Source: Gari tellinella
Taxonomy: Eukaryota; Mollusca; Bivalvia; Cardiida; Psammobiidae
DNA: 64,000 bases
NCBI GenBank assembly: GCA_922989275.2
Contig: OV277864.1
Coordinates: 1,302,001-1,366,000, forward strand
Direction: 5' to 3'
A program made the translations under genes and the position numbers. The first letter of the stretch is position 1. Each line of letters begins with the position of its first letter. Positions 22,379 through 32,287 of this stretch are shown here, one piece after another. The notes beneath the pieces are model-generated. The model did not search any database. It saw only the letters and a list, made by a program, of their open reading frames with translations, and had not been told where the DNA came from.

Positions 22379-22865
22379 TTAACCCTAAATTTACCCTATA
22401 GCTTATCTCTAGTTTTGAAGCCAGTTTTTAGTTTTGAAGACAGGTGACCACTTATAGCAGGTTGAAAGTAAAGCAGAACGTGCCTGCTTTAACCCATTAC
22501 ACAATAAATACGCCTTTTAACGCCTTTAATGTATCCTTCCAATGAATGAAATAGTTCCACTTTATACAGTCATGAATATGTATCATAAGAAACATTTTCT
22601 ATATCCTAGCAGGTAGTAGCTTAAAGCAGGCTGAAAGTAAAGCAGAATGCGCCATAAGGCGCATTCTGCTTTAATTTCAACCTGCTTTAAGTGGTAGCCT
22701 ATCTTCAAAACTAGAAACAGGATATGGGGCAATGGGTTAAAGCAGCCTGCACAATCTACTGGGATGTAGAAAATATTTTGTTTGGTGCATAATTCATGAC
22801 TGTATCAAGTGGAACTATTTCCCTCAATGGAGGAAAACTGGCATATCTATTGGGTAATGGGTTAA
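22379..22865 (-). mobile_element. MITE family A, host of a second A element
   Basis: Left arm 22379-22488, right arm 22741-22865 ending GGGTAATGGG plus TTAA. It is split by another A element inserted in reverse at a TTAA in the hairpin arm. The left arm has a partial internal duplication (AGTTTTGAAG twice). Confidence 0.75.
22489..22740 (+). mobile_element. MITE family A, nested, complete
   Basis: TTAA 22489-22492 and 22737-22740. Perfect ends CCCATTACACAATAAAT and GGGGCAATGGG. Hairpin at about 22625-22690. It lies inside the A element above. Confidence 0.85.
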
Positions 22866-23604
22866 GGATTTTGTCCTGAATTCAGTCGTCACCTGTTAAA
22901 AGAACCACAATTACTTTTTTTTCTCAAAAAAATGCTTTTTTTACTTCTACCGTGCCCTAATAAAGTGCAATAGAAACTTTTCCTATATTCTGATCGGTAG
23001 TTGCTTAAGCAGACTGAACTTAAAGCAAAAATATTGTATTATTAGAGTTGTTTGTTTCAGCCTATTTTACCTCTAAGTGTTGAAGACAGTCGTTTACTGA
23101 AAATAGGCAGAAAGTTGAGCAAAAAGCTCCTCCAAGAGCTTTCTGCTTTATTTTGATTCAGAAGCCACCTGCCATGCAGTAGGGGAAGTTTCCCCCAGCA
23201 CTTTTTAAAGAACATGAAATGATACCTCTATGAAGACGAACACAGTAAAAACATGAGAAGCAAAGGATTACTCTATCAATAGGAAACAGCTGTTTGAACT
23301 ATAAAAACTCCTGACAGCAAAATATATATGAAATCACCATGCAACTCTCAGATAGTTTGTCATTGAGAAGTAGTTGGAAATGTAGAATGAGTTTTCACTC
23401 AGCAAACAGTTCACTGTGACCATTTTCTAACAGTTAATGTTTGATGTAGAAAGCTCATAAAGGACCTGTCTAATTTAGGTATGCCCTCACATAAACCAGG
23501 AAGTAAGGAGAAAAACAGATTTGTTTGTTTCCAATGTGAACGTCAACCCAATTAACCCAGTTACCTGCACGACCTTCAGATTTACTCTCATCATAGAAAA
23601 GGGT
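22866..23604. other. intronic sequence with old G-type hairpin
   Basis: 22868-22890 is the second half of the split I palindrome. A decayed A/G remnant lies at about 22980-23060, and a G-like hairpin (AAAGCTCCTCCAAGAGCTTT) near 23123. No exon signal. Confidence 0.4.
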
Positions 23605-23855
23605 TTAACCCTTTGAACCCTAGTCCCGCATATAGGCGTCCTTTTCAAACAGTGTACATGTGAATAGTACACTTGTCCTGTGCAAACAGTGAAGACCCAG
23701 ATCAGAGGGCTCCGAAAGGAGCCCTCTGATCAGGGTCTTCACTGTTTGTCATAATGCCAAAAATGGACAAAAACAACCTTTAAAAGTCAGAAATGGACTA
23801 GACTTAAATCTAAACTGGAATTGTCCATTTAAAGTTTCAGGGAGGAAAGAGTTAA
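23605..23855 (+). mobile_element. MITE family C, complete
   Basis: Ends CCCTTTGAACCCTAGTCCC and GTTTCAGGGAGGAAAGAG, TTAA on both sides. Long palindrome with centre GCTCCGAAAGGAGC. It is the first of three stacked elements. Confidence 0.88.
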
Positions 23856-24097
23856 CCCTTTCAATGCCACATATTTCGTGAGTTTTTTACCCCTTCACCG
23901 TTTCACTGTCGGCTGTTTCAATTTCGATGTTTGCAAGATCGTTTCAAAACAAGATTCACTGAAGTATGACTTAAGAAATAATGATACGAGTGTCAAACAG
24001 TTTGGATCCTGATCAGACGCCGCGTTACGCAGCGTCTGATCAAGATCCAAACAGTTTGCAAACACCCTTTTAGGCATCATTGTGAGTGAAATGGTTA
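23852..24097 (+). mobile_element. MITE family B, divergent subfamily
   Basis: Shares TTAA 23852-23855 with the C element and 24094-24097 with the next A element. Core GCAAACTGTTTGGATC-type palindrome at about 23995-24060 around CGCCGCGTTACGCAGCG. End sequences (CCCTTTCAATGCC / GAGTGAAATGG) differ from standard B. Confidence 0.75.
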
Positions 24098-24345
24098 ACC
24101 TGTTACCCCATAGCCTGATTCTAGTTTTGAAGATAGGTGACTACTTAAAGCATGTTGAAAGTAAAGCAGAATGCGCCTTAAGGCGCAATCTGCTTCACTT
24201 TCAGCCTGCTTTAAGCTATCCTCTGCTAGAATAATGAAAAAGTTTATATGGTACATATTCATGACTGAATAAATTGGGACTATTTTTTTCAGTAGAGGAA
24301 TAAATAAGGGTAGTAAAAAGGCGTATTTATGGGGTAATGGGTTAA
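24094..24345 (-). mobile_element. MITE family A, complete
   Basis: Third of the stacked set. Ends CCTGTTACCCCATAGCC and ATGGGGTAATGGG, TTAA on both sides. Hairpin centre GCGCCTTAAGGCGC. Confidence 0.88.
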
Positions 24346-24559
24346 ACACCACGCCAAGCAGACTCCTCACAAGATAGGAACCAATAACTCTCCCCCCAAA
24401 AATGTGCCAAGCAAATCTAACTGGTGATAAATGAAACCAGTGTGGTAAATTGCAGAAAAAAATTATTTTCCTGGGGCCTCCATTTAATAGGTAAGCTTTG
24501 CATTGATTGTACCAAAGAGTAGTAATTATAATAACACTAATGATGTCTACACATACTTA

Positions 24560-24755
24560 GGTCTCCTGATAAAAGGGTGTAAACTGAACAACTCCAACAT
24601 TTTCTCACTTATTGCAGCACCAAATCCTATGTTGTAACTTCTCATTAGAATTGTCTCGAAGAGACGATTCTAATGAGTAGTAACACCATAGGATTAAATG
24701 CAAAAATAAAGATTTTAGTTTTTGAAAATACTCCCCTTGTATAATCTGGAGTCCT
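24560..24755. mobile_element. palindromic MITE family D
   Basis: Ends GTCTCCTGATAAAAGGG and CCCCTTGTATAATCTGGAG. The centre is a long palindrome with TCATTAGAATTGTCTCGAAG and its complement. Further copies at 32719 and 39877. A lone right end (CCTCTTATCTGGAGCC) is at 25294-25310. Confidence 0.65.
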
Positions 24756-24944
24756 ATTGCAGTCTCAAAGAGCCGGCAGCAGCAAAGATTTGGTGTAGAC
24801 AAAAATGAGACAATAGATTTATTAGTACAGTAGAGAAGATAGTTACTCTGTTCCATCTTAAAGAAACGAAACTGAACGCCAACACACAAAATGCAATCAA
24901 ATGTAGAAATTATTTTTTTAAATGTTGACAATTTGTTTTTAAAT

Positions 24945-25010
24945 CTGAGTGGCAAACAGTTTGGAACCTGATCAGACGTGTCTGATCTGGCTCAAAACTG
25001 TTTGCAAGGA
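24945..25010. repeat. B/J-type palindrome
   Basis: Arms GGCAAACAGTTTGGAACCTG and the complement around GATCAGACGTGTCTGATC. No clear element ends. Confidence 0.6.
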
Positions 25011-25020
25011 ACATAATAAT

Positions 25021-25243
25021 TTAACCCATTACCCCATAAATACCCCCTTTTATGCCTTTAGTTTAATCGTCCAGTGAAGAAAATAGTTCCAATTTATACA
25101 GTCATGAAAATATATCGAATAAATATTTTCTATATTCCAGCAGATAAAAGCATAAAGCAGACTGAAAGTAAAGCAGAATGCACCTTAAGGCACCTCACTA
25201 GCTTTAAGTGGTACTAGAAACAGGCTATGGGGTAATGGTTTAA
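25021..25243 (+). mobile_element. MITE family A, core shortened
   Basis: TTAA at both ends, CCCATTACCCCATAAAT and TATGGGGTAATGG. The hairpin's second arm is mostly deleted. Confidence 0.8.
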
Positions 25244-25491
25244 GCATAAACATGGTTATTGGGAAAGAATAACTACTTTGCCACTGTAATACTTCCTCTT
25301 ATCTGGAGCCGTGCCATTCATGAAATACACCTGTTATCTCAGAGCTGTTTTTACTCTTCAACAATCTGAACATCAACCTACTTTACACAGACCTGGGGAA
25401 AACCAGTTTCCTAGATCTTTGTAAACTGTTGAGAGTAGATTAGATACCAAGTACTGTAACTTTGAAGTGAAACTTTTTGTCATTCAGACAG

Positions 25492-25577
25492 TTAAACTCT
25501 TTCAACACCATGGACCTACTTAAAATATACTCAATACATTTGAAAACAGTGTAGACCCAGATCAGAGGGCTCCTATT
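25492..25577 (+). mobile_element. MITE family C fragment
   Basis: Starts TTAAACTCTTTCAACACC and reaches the first core arm (GTGTAGACCCAGATCAGAGG), stopping at the palindrome centre. Confidence 0.5.
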
Positions 25578-25692
25578 GGTTTTCTACATTAGACCGGTAT
25601 TCATTAAGCTACCAAGAATTACAAGTAGACTGGTTCATATCTTGGTAATTAAAAAGATCCACAAGGGAATGTAATAACCCACAAGAATAACA

Positions 25693-25857
25693 AAACAGAA
25701 TTTTGTAAATTTCTTTTCAAAACAAGGTCAGCTAGAGTGTCAAACAATTTGGATTCTGATGAGACGCCGCGTGACGCGGCGTCTCATCAGGATCCAAACT
25801 GTTTGCAAAGGTAATCAATATGGCACATACCTCCCCTAGTAGCATGATAAAAGTTAA
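25693..25857 (+). mobile_element. MITE family B, left end lost
   Basis: Near-perfect palindrome at about 25740-25808 with GACGCCGCGTGACGCGGCGTC at its centre. Right end ATACCTCCCCTAGTAGCATG, and TTAA just after. Confidence 0.7.
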
Positions 25858-25966
25858 CAAGCGAAATATAAGGGAATGTTAAATTAGCCACCAGTATATG
25901 AAGTTGACATCGTAATTGAGTTTGTCTCAGTAGTGGTACATTAGCAGTCATAATGTCAAACAGACT

Positions 25967-26218
25967 TTAACCCTTTCCCCTATAGAAGCGACTTTTAGCG
26001 TGTTTAATTTATTCCTCCGCTGAAGAAAATAGTTCCAGTTTATACCCTCATGAACAATTACCATTACAAAAATTTTACATAGCCTAGCAGATTTAAGCTT
26101 AAAGCAGGCTGAAAATAAAGCAGAATGTGCCTTAAGGCACATTCTGCTTTAGTTTCAACCTGCTTTAAGTGGTCACCTATCTTCAAAACTATAAACAGGC
26201 TATGAGGTAAAGGGTTAA
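25967..26218 (+). mobile_element. MITE family A, complete
   Basis: TTAA at both ends, ends CCCTTTCCCCTATAG and TATGAGGTAAAGGG. Hairpin core at about 26100-26170. Confidence 0.85.
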
Positions 26219-26535
26219 AGGACTACTAACTGCATGCATGTTGCATGGTGGATGAATTCAATTTTTTGTTTTGTTTGATGTCCTTGACAGAAAAACAAAA
26301 CCTTAGAGACTAGCTTGCACTTGTCACAGTGAGACTTTCCACTTAACTTTCATCTTGCTCTCTAAGCAGCCACCTGCCTTAAACAAGATTGAGTATAGGT
26401 GATTGGCATGTTTGACTAAAAAAAAGTTAAGTACCAGTTAAAGTCTACTTTCAGTCCGAATGAACGCTGATCAGCCAACTGTACATTTACTCCCTGATCA
26501 TTGAGCCATCTTGCCTACAACATTGAGCACTGCTA
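26219..26535. other. intronic sequence, weak G fragment
   Basis: A G-type arm (ACTTTCATCTTGCTCTCTAA) lies at 26346-26366. No exon signal. Confidence 0.35.
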
Positions 26536-26544
26536 ACATATGGC

Positions 26545-26768
26545 GCTAAAGCAGTCGCAGTACCGGCTCAGACCCTCACAGGTACCCATTTTAACCCCTG
26601 GGTGGAGAGGAGCAATTCGCGGTACATGTCTTGCTCAAGGACATTCCTGTACATCATCAGGGATTCGGAAAAAATTCCCTAGTCAGACCGCTGGTCCGGC
26701 GGGGGATCGAACTCACGACCCCTGGTACCGTAGTCTAACAGTGTTACCACTGGACTACTACATCCGGT
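26545..26768 (-). mobile_element. second tRNA-derived SINE family
   Basis: On the minus strand: head GATGTAGTAGTCCAGTGGTA (A-box region, 26745-26765) and B box GAGTTCGATCCCC (about 26702-26714). The body contains TGTCCTTGAGCAAGACATG, a block I associate with widespread metazoan SINE central domains. Target repeats were not identified. The reading frame across it is not a gene. Confidence 0.75.
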
Positions 26769-27163
26769 AGACTATGGAATAAAACAAATTTCTCCATTTC
26801 TAGATTTAACAATACGTAGCCAGAACAGTAAAACCTTGTTTAAAACTGGTATGGGGGAACAAACATACACACAGACAGGACAATCACTTTAAATGCTTCC
26901 AACATCACCAGTCTTCGCCTTAACACACTTGTCCGAAGCCCTGGGCAAGTGGTTTCTGATTTGGGTAAGTGATATTTGCATCAGAATTAGTTTTTTTTGC
27001 ATCAAAATTTGTCATATAAGAGTGAAAAGGGCAATTTTGTCAGTTTTGGGCAAGTGGTCTGAAAAACCTAGGACGAAGACTGCATCACACATGCCTGGGA
27101 CAAAAATACACATGAATATTTGACTAAGTAATCAGTGTAGACCTAGGTCATATTCCTGTCAGA
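26769..27163. other. intronic sequence, no clear feature
   Basis: A short internal echo (GGGCAAGTGGTTTCTGA at 26943, GGGCAAGTGGTCTGA at 27049) suggests an old repeat. No exon signal. Confidence 0.3.
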
Positions 27164-27414
27164 TACAGTGGCGAAAATATTATTCTTTCCCAATAAACGC
27201 ATTTACGCTAAAACTGTTATTTCCATTGCAAACAGTTTGGAGCCAGATCAGACGCCAGGTAACCCGGCGTCTGATCAGGCTCCAAACTGTTTGCCACTCA
27301 GATTAAAACTAGTGGTCAGAATTGTCAAAAAATTGTCCTTATTTACAAATAAGTGCTTTGCGTTTGCATTTTGTTTGCGTTTAAATGGGAAAGAATAAAG
27401 TTTTCTCCACTGTA
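27164..27414. mobile_element. TA-flanked MITE family J at the exon 3 donor
   Basis: TA then CAGTGGCGAAAATATTATTC at the left and GAATAAAGTTTTCTCCACTG then TA at the right: a mariner-type TIR and target. The core 27229-27293 is a palindrome with arms GCAAACAGTTTGGAGCC, nearly the B core. The right end lies 9 nt inside the intron after ALDH exon 3. Confidence 0.85.
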
Positions 27415-27423
27415 TAAACTTAC

Positions 27424-27564
27424 TGCCAGGTATTTTCTGTCTCGCTCAATGAGGTTGGCCAATCGGTTCATCAAGTTCCCACGTTCACCAGCATCCATGC
27501 GTCTCCATGGTGACCCAAATCTGAAGGCCTCTTTAGCTGCTTTAACAGCAATATCAACATCAGC
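27424..27564 (-). CDS. ALDH2: aldehyde dehydrogenase (ALDH1/2 group), exon 3
   Basis: Minus-strand exon of 141 bp, 47 codons, phase 0 at both ends. It begins [14 protein letters not shown], continues with [16 protein letters not shown] and ends [11 protein letters not shown], clearly the [31 protein letters not shown] segment of ALDH2/ALDH1 enzymes (N-terminal coenzyme-binding domain). Acceptor TTTTTGCACACTTCAG precedes 27564; donor GTAAGT follows 27424. The 141-bp length matches exon 3 of vertebrate ALDH1/2 genes as I recall them. It joins in frame to exon 2 upstream (6.1-kb intron) and exon 4 downstream (15.9-kb intron). Oddity: a J MITE begins only 9 nt past the splice donor. Confidence 0.95.
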
Positions 27565-28193
27565 CTGAAGTGTGCAAAAACATTTACATTAAAAGTTTAG
27601 CTGGCATTAGCGCATTTGCATTTGCAGTATGTGGATTCTTCCAAGTACATTGTATTTATTTTGGTTAAGTCCATTTTTTATTAATAGGGTGCCTGGTCTA
27701 AATTTTCATTTTCGTTTTGCTTTATATTGAAATTCCTATCAGCAAACCTTGTAGAGTCTGACAAGAAGCCGCATCAGGGTCTTCACTAATTGAAAATGTC
27801 CTTTAGACAATATTTTGAAAAGAAAATTTAGGTTTTTAATTTTAAATTTAGTTTTTCTAATCTAAGAACAGAAGCAGACGACAATTGTTGCGGATGACGA
27901 CATTATGCATTACTTATCGCGTTCAAACAGTTAGTTCAGCCTTAATTCAAGCGTTTAATGACTTTATGCTAATGCATTTTTACCCTATATCTTGATTTGA
28001 AGATGCAAGACTAATGTTAAAGTATAGTAACTCCCTTTTCTATATCTACAAAGGTACTACAGGTTTGCCGGCAGCCCTGGATGTGCACGTTGTAATGATT
28101 TATTACGAATGAACAGTAAAATAGATCTGTGATGAACTTACACCATCATAAAGAAGCTTGGTAAATCTGTAATCACTACAGACAGGAGGTTGC
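27565..28193. other. intron 2, degraded repeats only
   Basis: A decayed B/C-like unit at about 27735-27900 (GTAGAGTCTGACAAGAAGCC, GAAGCAGACGACAATTGTTG). No exon signal. Confidence 0.35.
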
Positions 28194-28443
28194 TACAGTG
28201 GAGAATCTGTTATTCTTTCCCGTTTAAACGCAAACGTACGCAATTGCAAAGCGCTAAAACGTAGAAAAGAACAACTTTTGGACAATTCTGATATTTCATG
28301 TTTATCTTGGTGGCAAACAGTTTGGAGCCTGATCAGACGCCAGGTTACCCGGCGTCTGATCTGGCTCCAAACTGTTTGTAAAAGAAAAAATAGTTTTAGC
28401 GTAAACGCGTTTATCGGGAAAGAATAACACATTCTCCACTGTA
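28194..28443. mobile_element. TA-flanked MITE family J, complete
   Basis: TACAGTGGAGAATCTGTTAT at the left and ATTCTCCACTGTA at the right. Long TIR including TTCTTTCCCGTTTAAACGC. Near-perfect palindromic core 28313-28380. The best reference copy of the family in the window. Confidence 0.85.
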
Positions 28444-28478
28444 AATGCAGGACAAATGTTATACAGAAATATCCTACT

Positions 28479-28732
28479 TTAAACCCATTACCCCATAAAT
28501 ATGCCTTTTTTTGCCTCCGATTTATTCTTCCATTGAAGAAAATAGTACAAATTTATACAATGATAAATATGTATCATAAGAAATAGTTTCTTTATTCTTG
28601 CAGATGGTAGCTTAAATCAGGCTGAAAGTGAAGCAGAATGCGCCTTAAGACGCATTCTGCTTTACTTTCAACCTGCTTTAAGTAGTACAATCTCTTCAAA
28701 ACTAGAAACAGGTTATGGGGTAATGGGTTTAA
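28479..28732 (+). mobile_element. MITE family A, complete
   Basis: Ends CCCATTACCCCATAAAT and TATGGGGTAATGGG, TTAA at both sides. An I half-palindrome (ATGCAGGACAAATGTTAT) lies just before it. The right TTAA is shared with the next B element. Confidence 0.85.
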
Positions 28733-28942
28733 CTCGTTGCATGTGATAGCAATATTACCACCTGCAACAAATGTAGTCTGCTACGGTTCTAAAATTATAA
28801 TTTTTTTTTAAAAAAAATCCATTTCAACATTTGGTCAGAGTGTCCAACACTTTGAATCCTGATGAGACGTGGTATCTCATCTGGATCCCAACTGTTTGCA
28901 AAGGTAATCAACATTTTGCCGCTAGCTTGCTCATAGGCAAAG
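28729..28942 (+). mobile_element. MITE family B, right end degraded
   Basis: Begins at the shared TTAA, CTCGTTGCATGTGATAG. Core 28852-28900 partly collapsed. Right end CGCTAGCTTGCTCATAGGCA lacks TTAA. Confidence 0.65.
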
Positions 28943-29238
28943 ATTTTGACATGTTTGGCTCTTGTTTAAGTGGGTTTTTTCAGGTTAAAGATGATTGATA
29001 ACGAGCAGATATCTTGAACTTTAATTAGGATGAATTAATCCATCTTTAGGTGTGTATCTGTGACCTTGGGCCCAGCATTACTGTTAACATTGTGATAACC
29101 CTTTACCCTGTACTAATAAATGCACCCAATTGAAGATACAGCAATTTTATTTGTGAGTTTAATAACATATCAATATTTCAAGCATAGCAAAACTTCTAGC
29201 AAACTTTGCAAAGCAAAGCAGTGTATGTTTCGTTGCTT

Positions 29239-29465
29239 GTCTCTTTGTATGCTAGCGGCAGATTTTTTTCCCAGTGATTATACCTTTGCAAACAGTTTGG
29301 ATCCAGATGAGACACTGGCCAGCATAACACGGCATCTCATCAGGATCCAGACTGTTTGACACTCCGACCCTGTTTTGAAAAGAAATTTTGAAAATTATAT
29401 TTTTAGAACAGGAGCAGACGACAATTGTTGAACATTAAAGAATTTCCCAGCATGCAAAAAGTTAG
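29239..29465 (-). mobile_element. MITE family B
   Basis: Ends CTCTTTGTATGCTAGCGG and CCCAGCATGCAAAAAG, with the TTAA sites mutated (TTGTC, TTAG). Core palindrome at about 29286-29360. Confidence 0.7.
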
Positions 29466-29570
29466 ATCAGATTGAAAGTAAGGAGCTATGCTATCAGCCT
29501 GCTGTTATCTGTCATTTATACTTCTTATACCTAAAATAGCTATGAACATAGGGTTGAGACAGGTGTGTGC

Positions 29571-29824
29571 TTAACCCATTACCCCATAAATATACCTTTT
29601 TACACCTTCAATTTATTCCTCCACTGAAGAAAATAATTCTCTTTTATACAGTCATGAATATATGTATCATAAGAAATATTTTCTATATCCTAGTGGATAA
29701 TAGCTTAAAGCAGGCTGAAAGTAAAGCAGAATGGGCCTTCAGGCGCATTCTGCTTTACTTTCAACCTGCTTTAAGTGATCATCTTTCCTTAAAACTAGAA
29801 ACAGACTATGGGGTAACGGGTTAA
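29571..29824 (+). mobile_element. MITE family A, complete
   Basis: TTAA at both ends, ends CCCATTACCCCATAAAT and TATGGGGTAACGGG. Hairpin at about 29705-29775. Confidence 0.88.
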
Positions 29825-29825
29825 A

Positions 29826-29851
29826 GCATGCTGGAGTAAAGCAGAAAGCTC
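29826..29851. repeat. palindrome family G, left half of a split copy
   Basis: GCATGCTGGAGTAAAGCAGA then AAGCTCC. The partner GGAGCTTTCTACTTTACTTT resumes at 30232, so the copy was opened at its centre. Confidence 0.6.
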
Positions 29852-30228
29852 CTTAGCCCTTTACTCCATAGATACTCTCATTTTTATGCATTTAATATAT
29901 TCTTCAGCTGAAGAATATATAGTTTCACTTTATAGTGTACATTTAGTCACACATATTAACCATAAGAAATAGTTTCTACATCCTAGCAGCTGGTGCCTTA
30001 AAGCAAGCTTTGTAAAGCAGAATGCACCTTTTACGCCTCTAATTTATTCCTCCACTGAAGAAAAAATAGTTCCACTTTATACAGTCATGGATAAGAAAAG
30101 TTTTTATATCTGAGCAGATGGAAGCTTAAAGCAGATTAAGGCACATTCTGCTTTACTTTCAACCTGCTTTAAATGGTCAACTATCTTCAATTCTAGAAAC
30201 AGGCTATGGAGTAAAGGGTTATTAAGGA
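29852..30228 (+). mobile_element. MITE family A with duplicated left arm
   Basis: Ends TTAGCCCTTTACTCCATAG and GGAGTAAAGGG plus TTAT. Two successive A left arms (29860-30020 and 30028-30130) precede a single right arm, so two copies recombined or one duplicated. It sits in the centre of a G palindrome. Confidence 0.7.
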
Positions 30229-30270
30229 GCTTTCTACTTTACTTTCAGCATGCTTTAAGCAGACAAAAAC
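30229..30270. repeat. palindrome family G, right half
   Basis: AAGGAGCTTTCTACTTTACT then TTCAGCATGCTTTAAG, pairing with 29826-29851. Confidence 0.6.
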
Positions 30271-30315
30271 AATGCAGAAAAATTGTTTATGGCCTGTATC
30301 TCATGACATATTGTT

Positions 30316-30565
30316 TTAACCCTTTGCACCCTAGTCTCGCATTTAAGCGTCCTTTTCAAACAATGTACATGTGAATAGTACACTTGTCCTGTGCAAACAG
30401 AGAAGACCCAGATTAGAGGGCTCCAAAAGGAGCCCTCTGATCAGGGTCTTCACTGTTTGTCATAATGCAAAACATAGACAAAACAACCCTTAAAGTTCAG
30501 AAATGGACTAGATTAAAATAGAAACTGGAATTGTAAATTTAAAGTTTCAGGGAGGAGAGAGTTAA
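30316..30565 (+). mobile_element. MITE family C, complete
   Basis: Ends CCCTTTGCACCCTAGTCTC and GTTTCAGGGAGGAGAGAG, TTAA on both sides. Palindrome centre GGCTCCAAAAGGAGCC. Confidence 0.85.
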
Positions 30566-30903
30566 GCATGATTATCCTTGGTATAGATCCTGTACATCAT
30601 TTTAACTCTGTTTATTATGATGTGATACATCACATGTGAATAATTTTATGTTTATGTTGACAGAAATAACAAATAATCTAAGTTGTATTAAATTTGATGT
30701 AACTAAACTCTTCAAATTTTTCAATGTACATGTAACACTATATGCTAATTTTGGTAAACATTTTGGTTCAAAGTCATCCGGGTTAAGTTACAAGACAGGC
30801 CATTAATTGATAAAAAGTAAGCCAAGGTTATTCAACAATACATACTTTCGGGGATATGTGTGGTTTGTGACCTTGGGCATTGACCTAAACTGATATTTTA
30901 TGG
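30566..30903. other. intron 2, no feature seen
   Basis: AT-rich sequence with no recognisable repeat arm or exon-like frame. Confidence 0.35.
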
Positions 30904-30905
30904 TT

Positions 30906-31124
30906 ATAATCCCTTAGCATGCTAGCAGTGAAACCATGATAAACCTTTTCAAACAATTTGGATCCTGATGAGATGCCGCTTAAGCGGCGTCTCATCAGGA
31001 TCCAAACTGTTTGACATTCTGACCTTATTTTGAAAAAAATCTTGAAAATTCTATTGAAAAAAAACAGTAGCAGATGACAACTGTTGCAGGCGTAAAAATA
31101 TTACCCAGCATGCAAAGAGATAAA
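30906..31124 (-). mobile_element. MITE family B, ends slightly degraded
   Basis: Ends CCCTTAGCATGCTAGCAG and CCCAGCATGCAAAGAG. Near-perfect palindrome at about 30946-31012 with GCCGCTTAAGCGGC at its centre. Confidence 0.75.
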
Positions 31125-31261
31125 CATGTACAGTGTGGCAAGCTAAGTGGTCAGTGAACCAAAACTGTCACAAGGTGGAATACATTAGTCATTTCCAATA
31201 TACTGTTTGTGGAACATTGTAATACATTGATCAAACAGTTTAGAGCAAGATCAGATACTCA

Positions 31262-31497
31262 GATAACACCACATAGTAATATTTCTAGTTTGAAGACAAT
31301 GGTGACCACTTAAAGCCACTTGAAAATAAAGCAGTCCTGCACTTTAACCCTTTAAACCCTAGTCATGCATTTATGGGTCATTTGCAAACAGTATATCTGT
31401 AAAGAGTACACATGTCCTATACTGCTTTACTTTCAACCTGCTTGAAATGGCCAATCATCTTCAATACTAGAAACAGGCTATTTGAATAAACAGTTAA
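31262..31497. mobile_element. chimera of A and C element pieces
   Basis: The same A arm occurs twice, inverted (31268-31335 and 31425-31485). The left part of a C element (TTTAAACCCTAGTCATGC, 31344-31419) sits between them. A rearranged MITE cluster, not a simple insertion. Confidence 0.55.
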
Positions 31498-31859
31498 GCC
31501 TGACCCAAAACTAATTCTAGTGATTAGTCGATACAGAAGAAACATTGGACATATTTGATTTAATTACATTCTCTCATTTGAAGCACTGATCTAAATTGGA
31601 TCCAAACTGTTTGAAAATACTATTCAAGTTCTGATATACAAGAAAAGGGGTAAAGCGAGGGAGCAGAAAGGTTTGTGGCGCCACCTGCTGCAGGTGATCA
31701 TATAGTGTAACCTGGTGAGAGAAGGGCACATAAAAAACACATATAACCACTGACCTATGAAACAGGCCTCAACAAAAGCCAGATATTGTGTTAGCCCAGT
31801 TTACAACCCTGATACATGATCTTAACATACTTCCATCTGAGACCTTGACCTATATTTTG

Positions 31860-32287
31860 TTAACTCCCATAGCTTCTAGTTTTGAAGATATGTGACCATC
31901 TAAAACAGGCTGAAAGTAAAGCAGAATGTGCCTCAAGACACATTCTGCTTTACTTTCAGCCAGTTTTTTTAACTACCATCTGAAATATTAACCCTTAGCC
32001 CGCCAAATAAATTGTCGTCTGCTATATTTCTCGTCTGCTTCAAGTTTCAAAGTGCTTCAAAGTTGCTCAAAATTGCTGAAAATGTTGTCCGAGTGTCAAA
32101 CATCTTGGATCCGGATCCGGATCCAAGCTGTTTGCATATGGAGCTATAGTCGTGAGTGGCAGGCTAAGGGTTAATATAGAAAATATTTCTTATGATACAT
32201 AATTCATGTCTGTATACAGTGTAACTGATTTATTCAGTGGAAGAATGAATTAAGGCATAAAAAGGCATATTTATGGGGTAAGGGTCA
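31860..32287 (-). mobile_element. MITE family A, host of a nested B element
   Basis: Left TTAA and arm CTCCCATAGCTTCTAG, hairpin at about 31905-31970, right arm resuming at 32175 and ending ATGGGGTAAGGG. It is opened at ATA/TTAA/TATAG by a B element. Confidence 0.8.
31988..32174 (+). mobile_element. MITE family B, nested, 187 bp
   Basis: TTAA at 31988-31991 and 32171-32174; ends CCCTTAGCCCGCC and GTGGCAGGCTAAGGG. The core palindrome is collapsed to GGATCCGGATCCGGATCC. Removing it with one TTAA restores the family A sequence, which proves TTAA duplication. Confidence 0.85.

Noticed and set aside
26540..26770. 76-codon open frame ending in GDRTHDPWYRSLTVLPLDYY
   Set aside because: It is the antisense reading of a tRNA-derived SINE.
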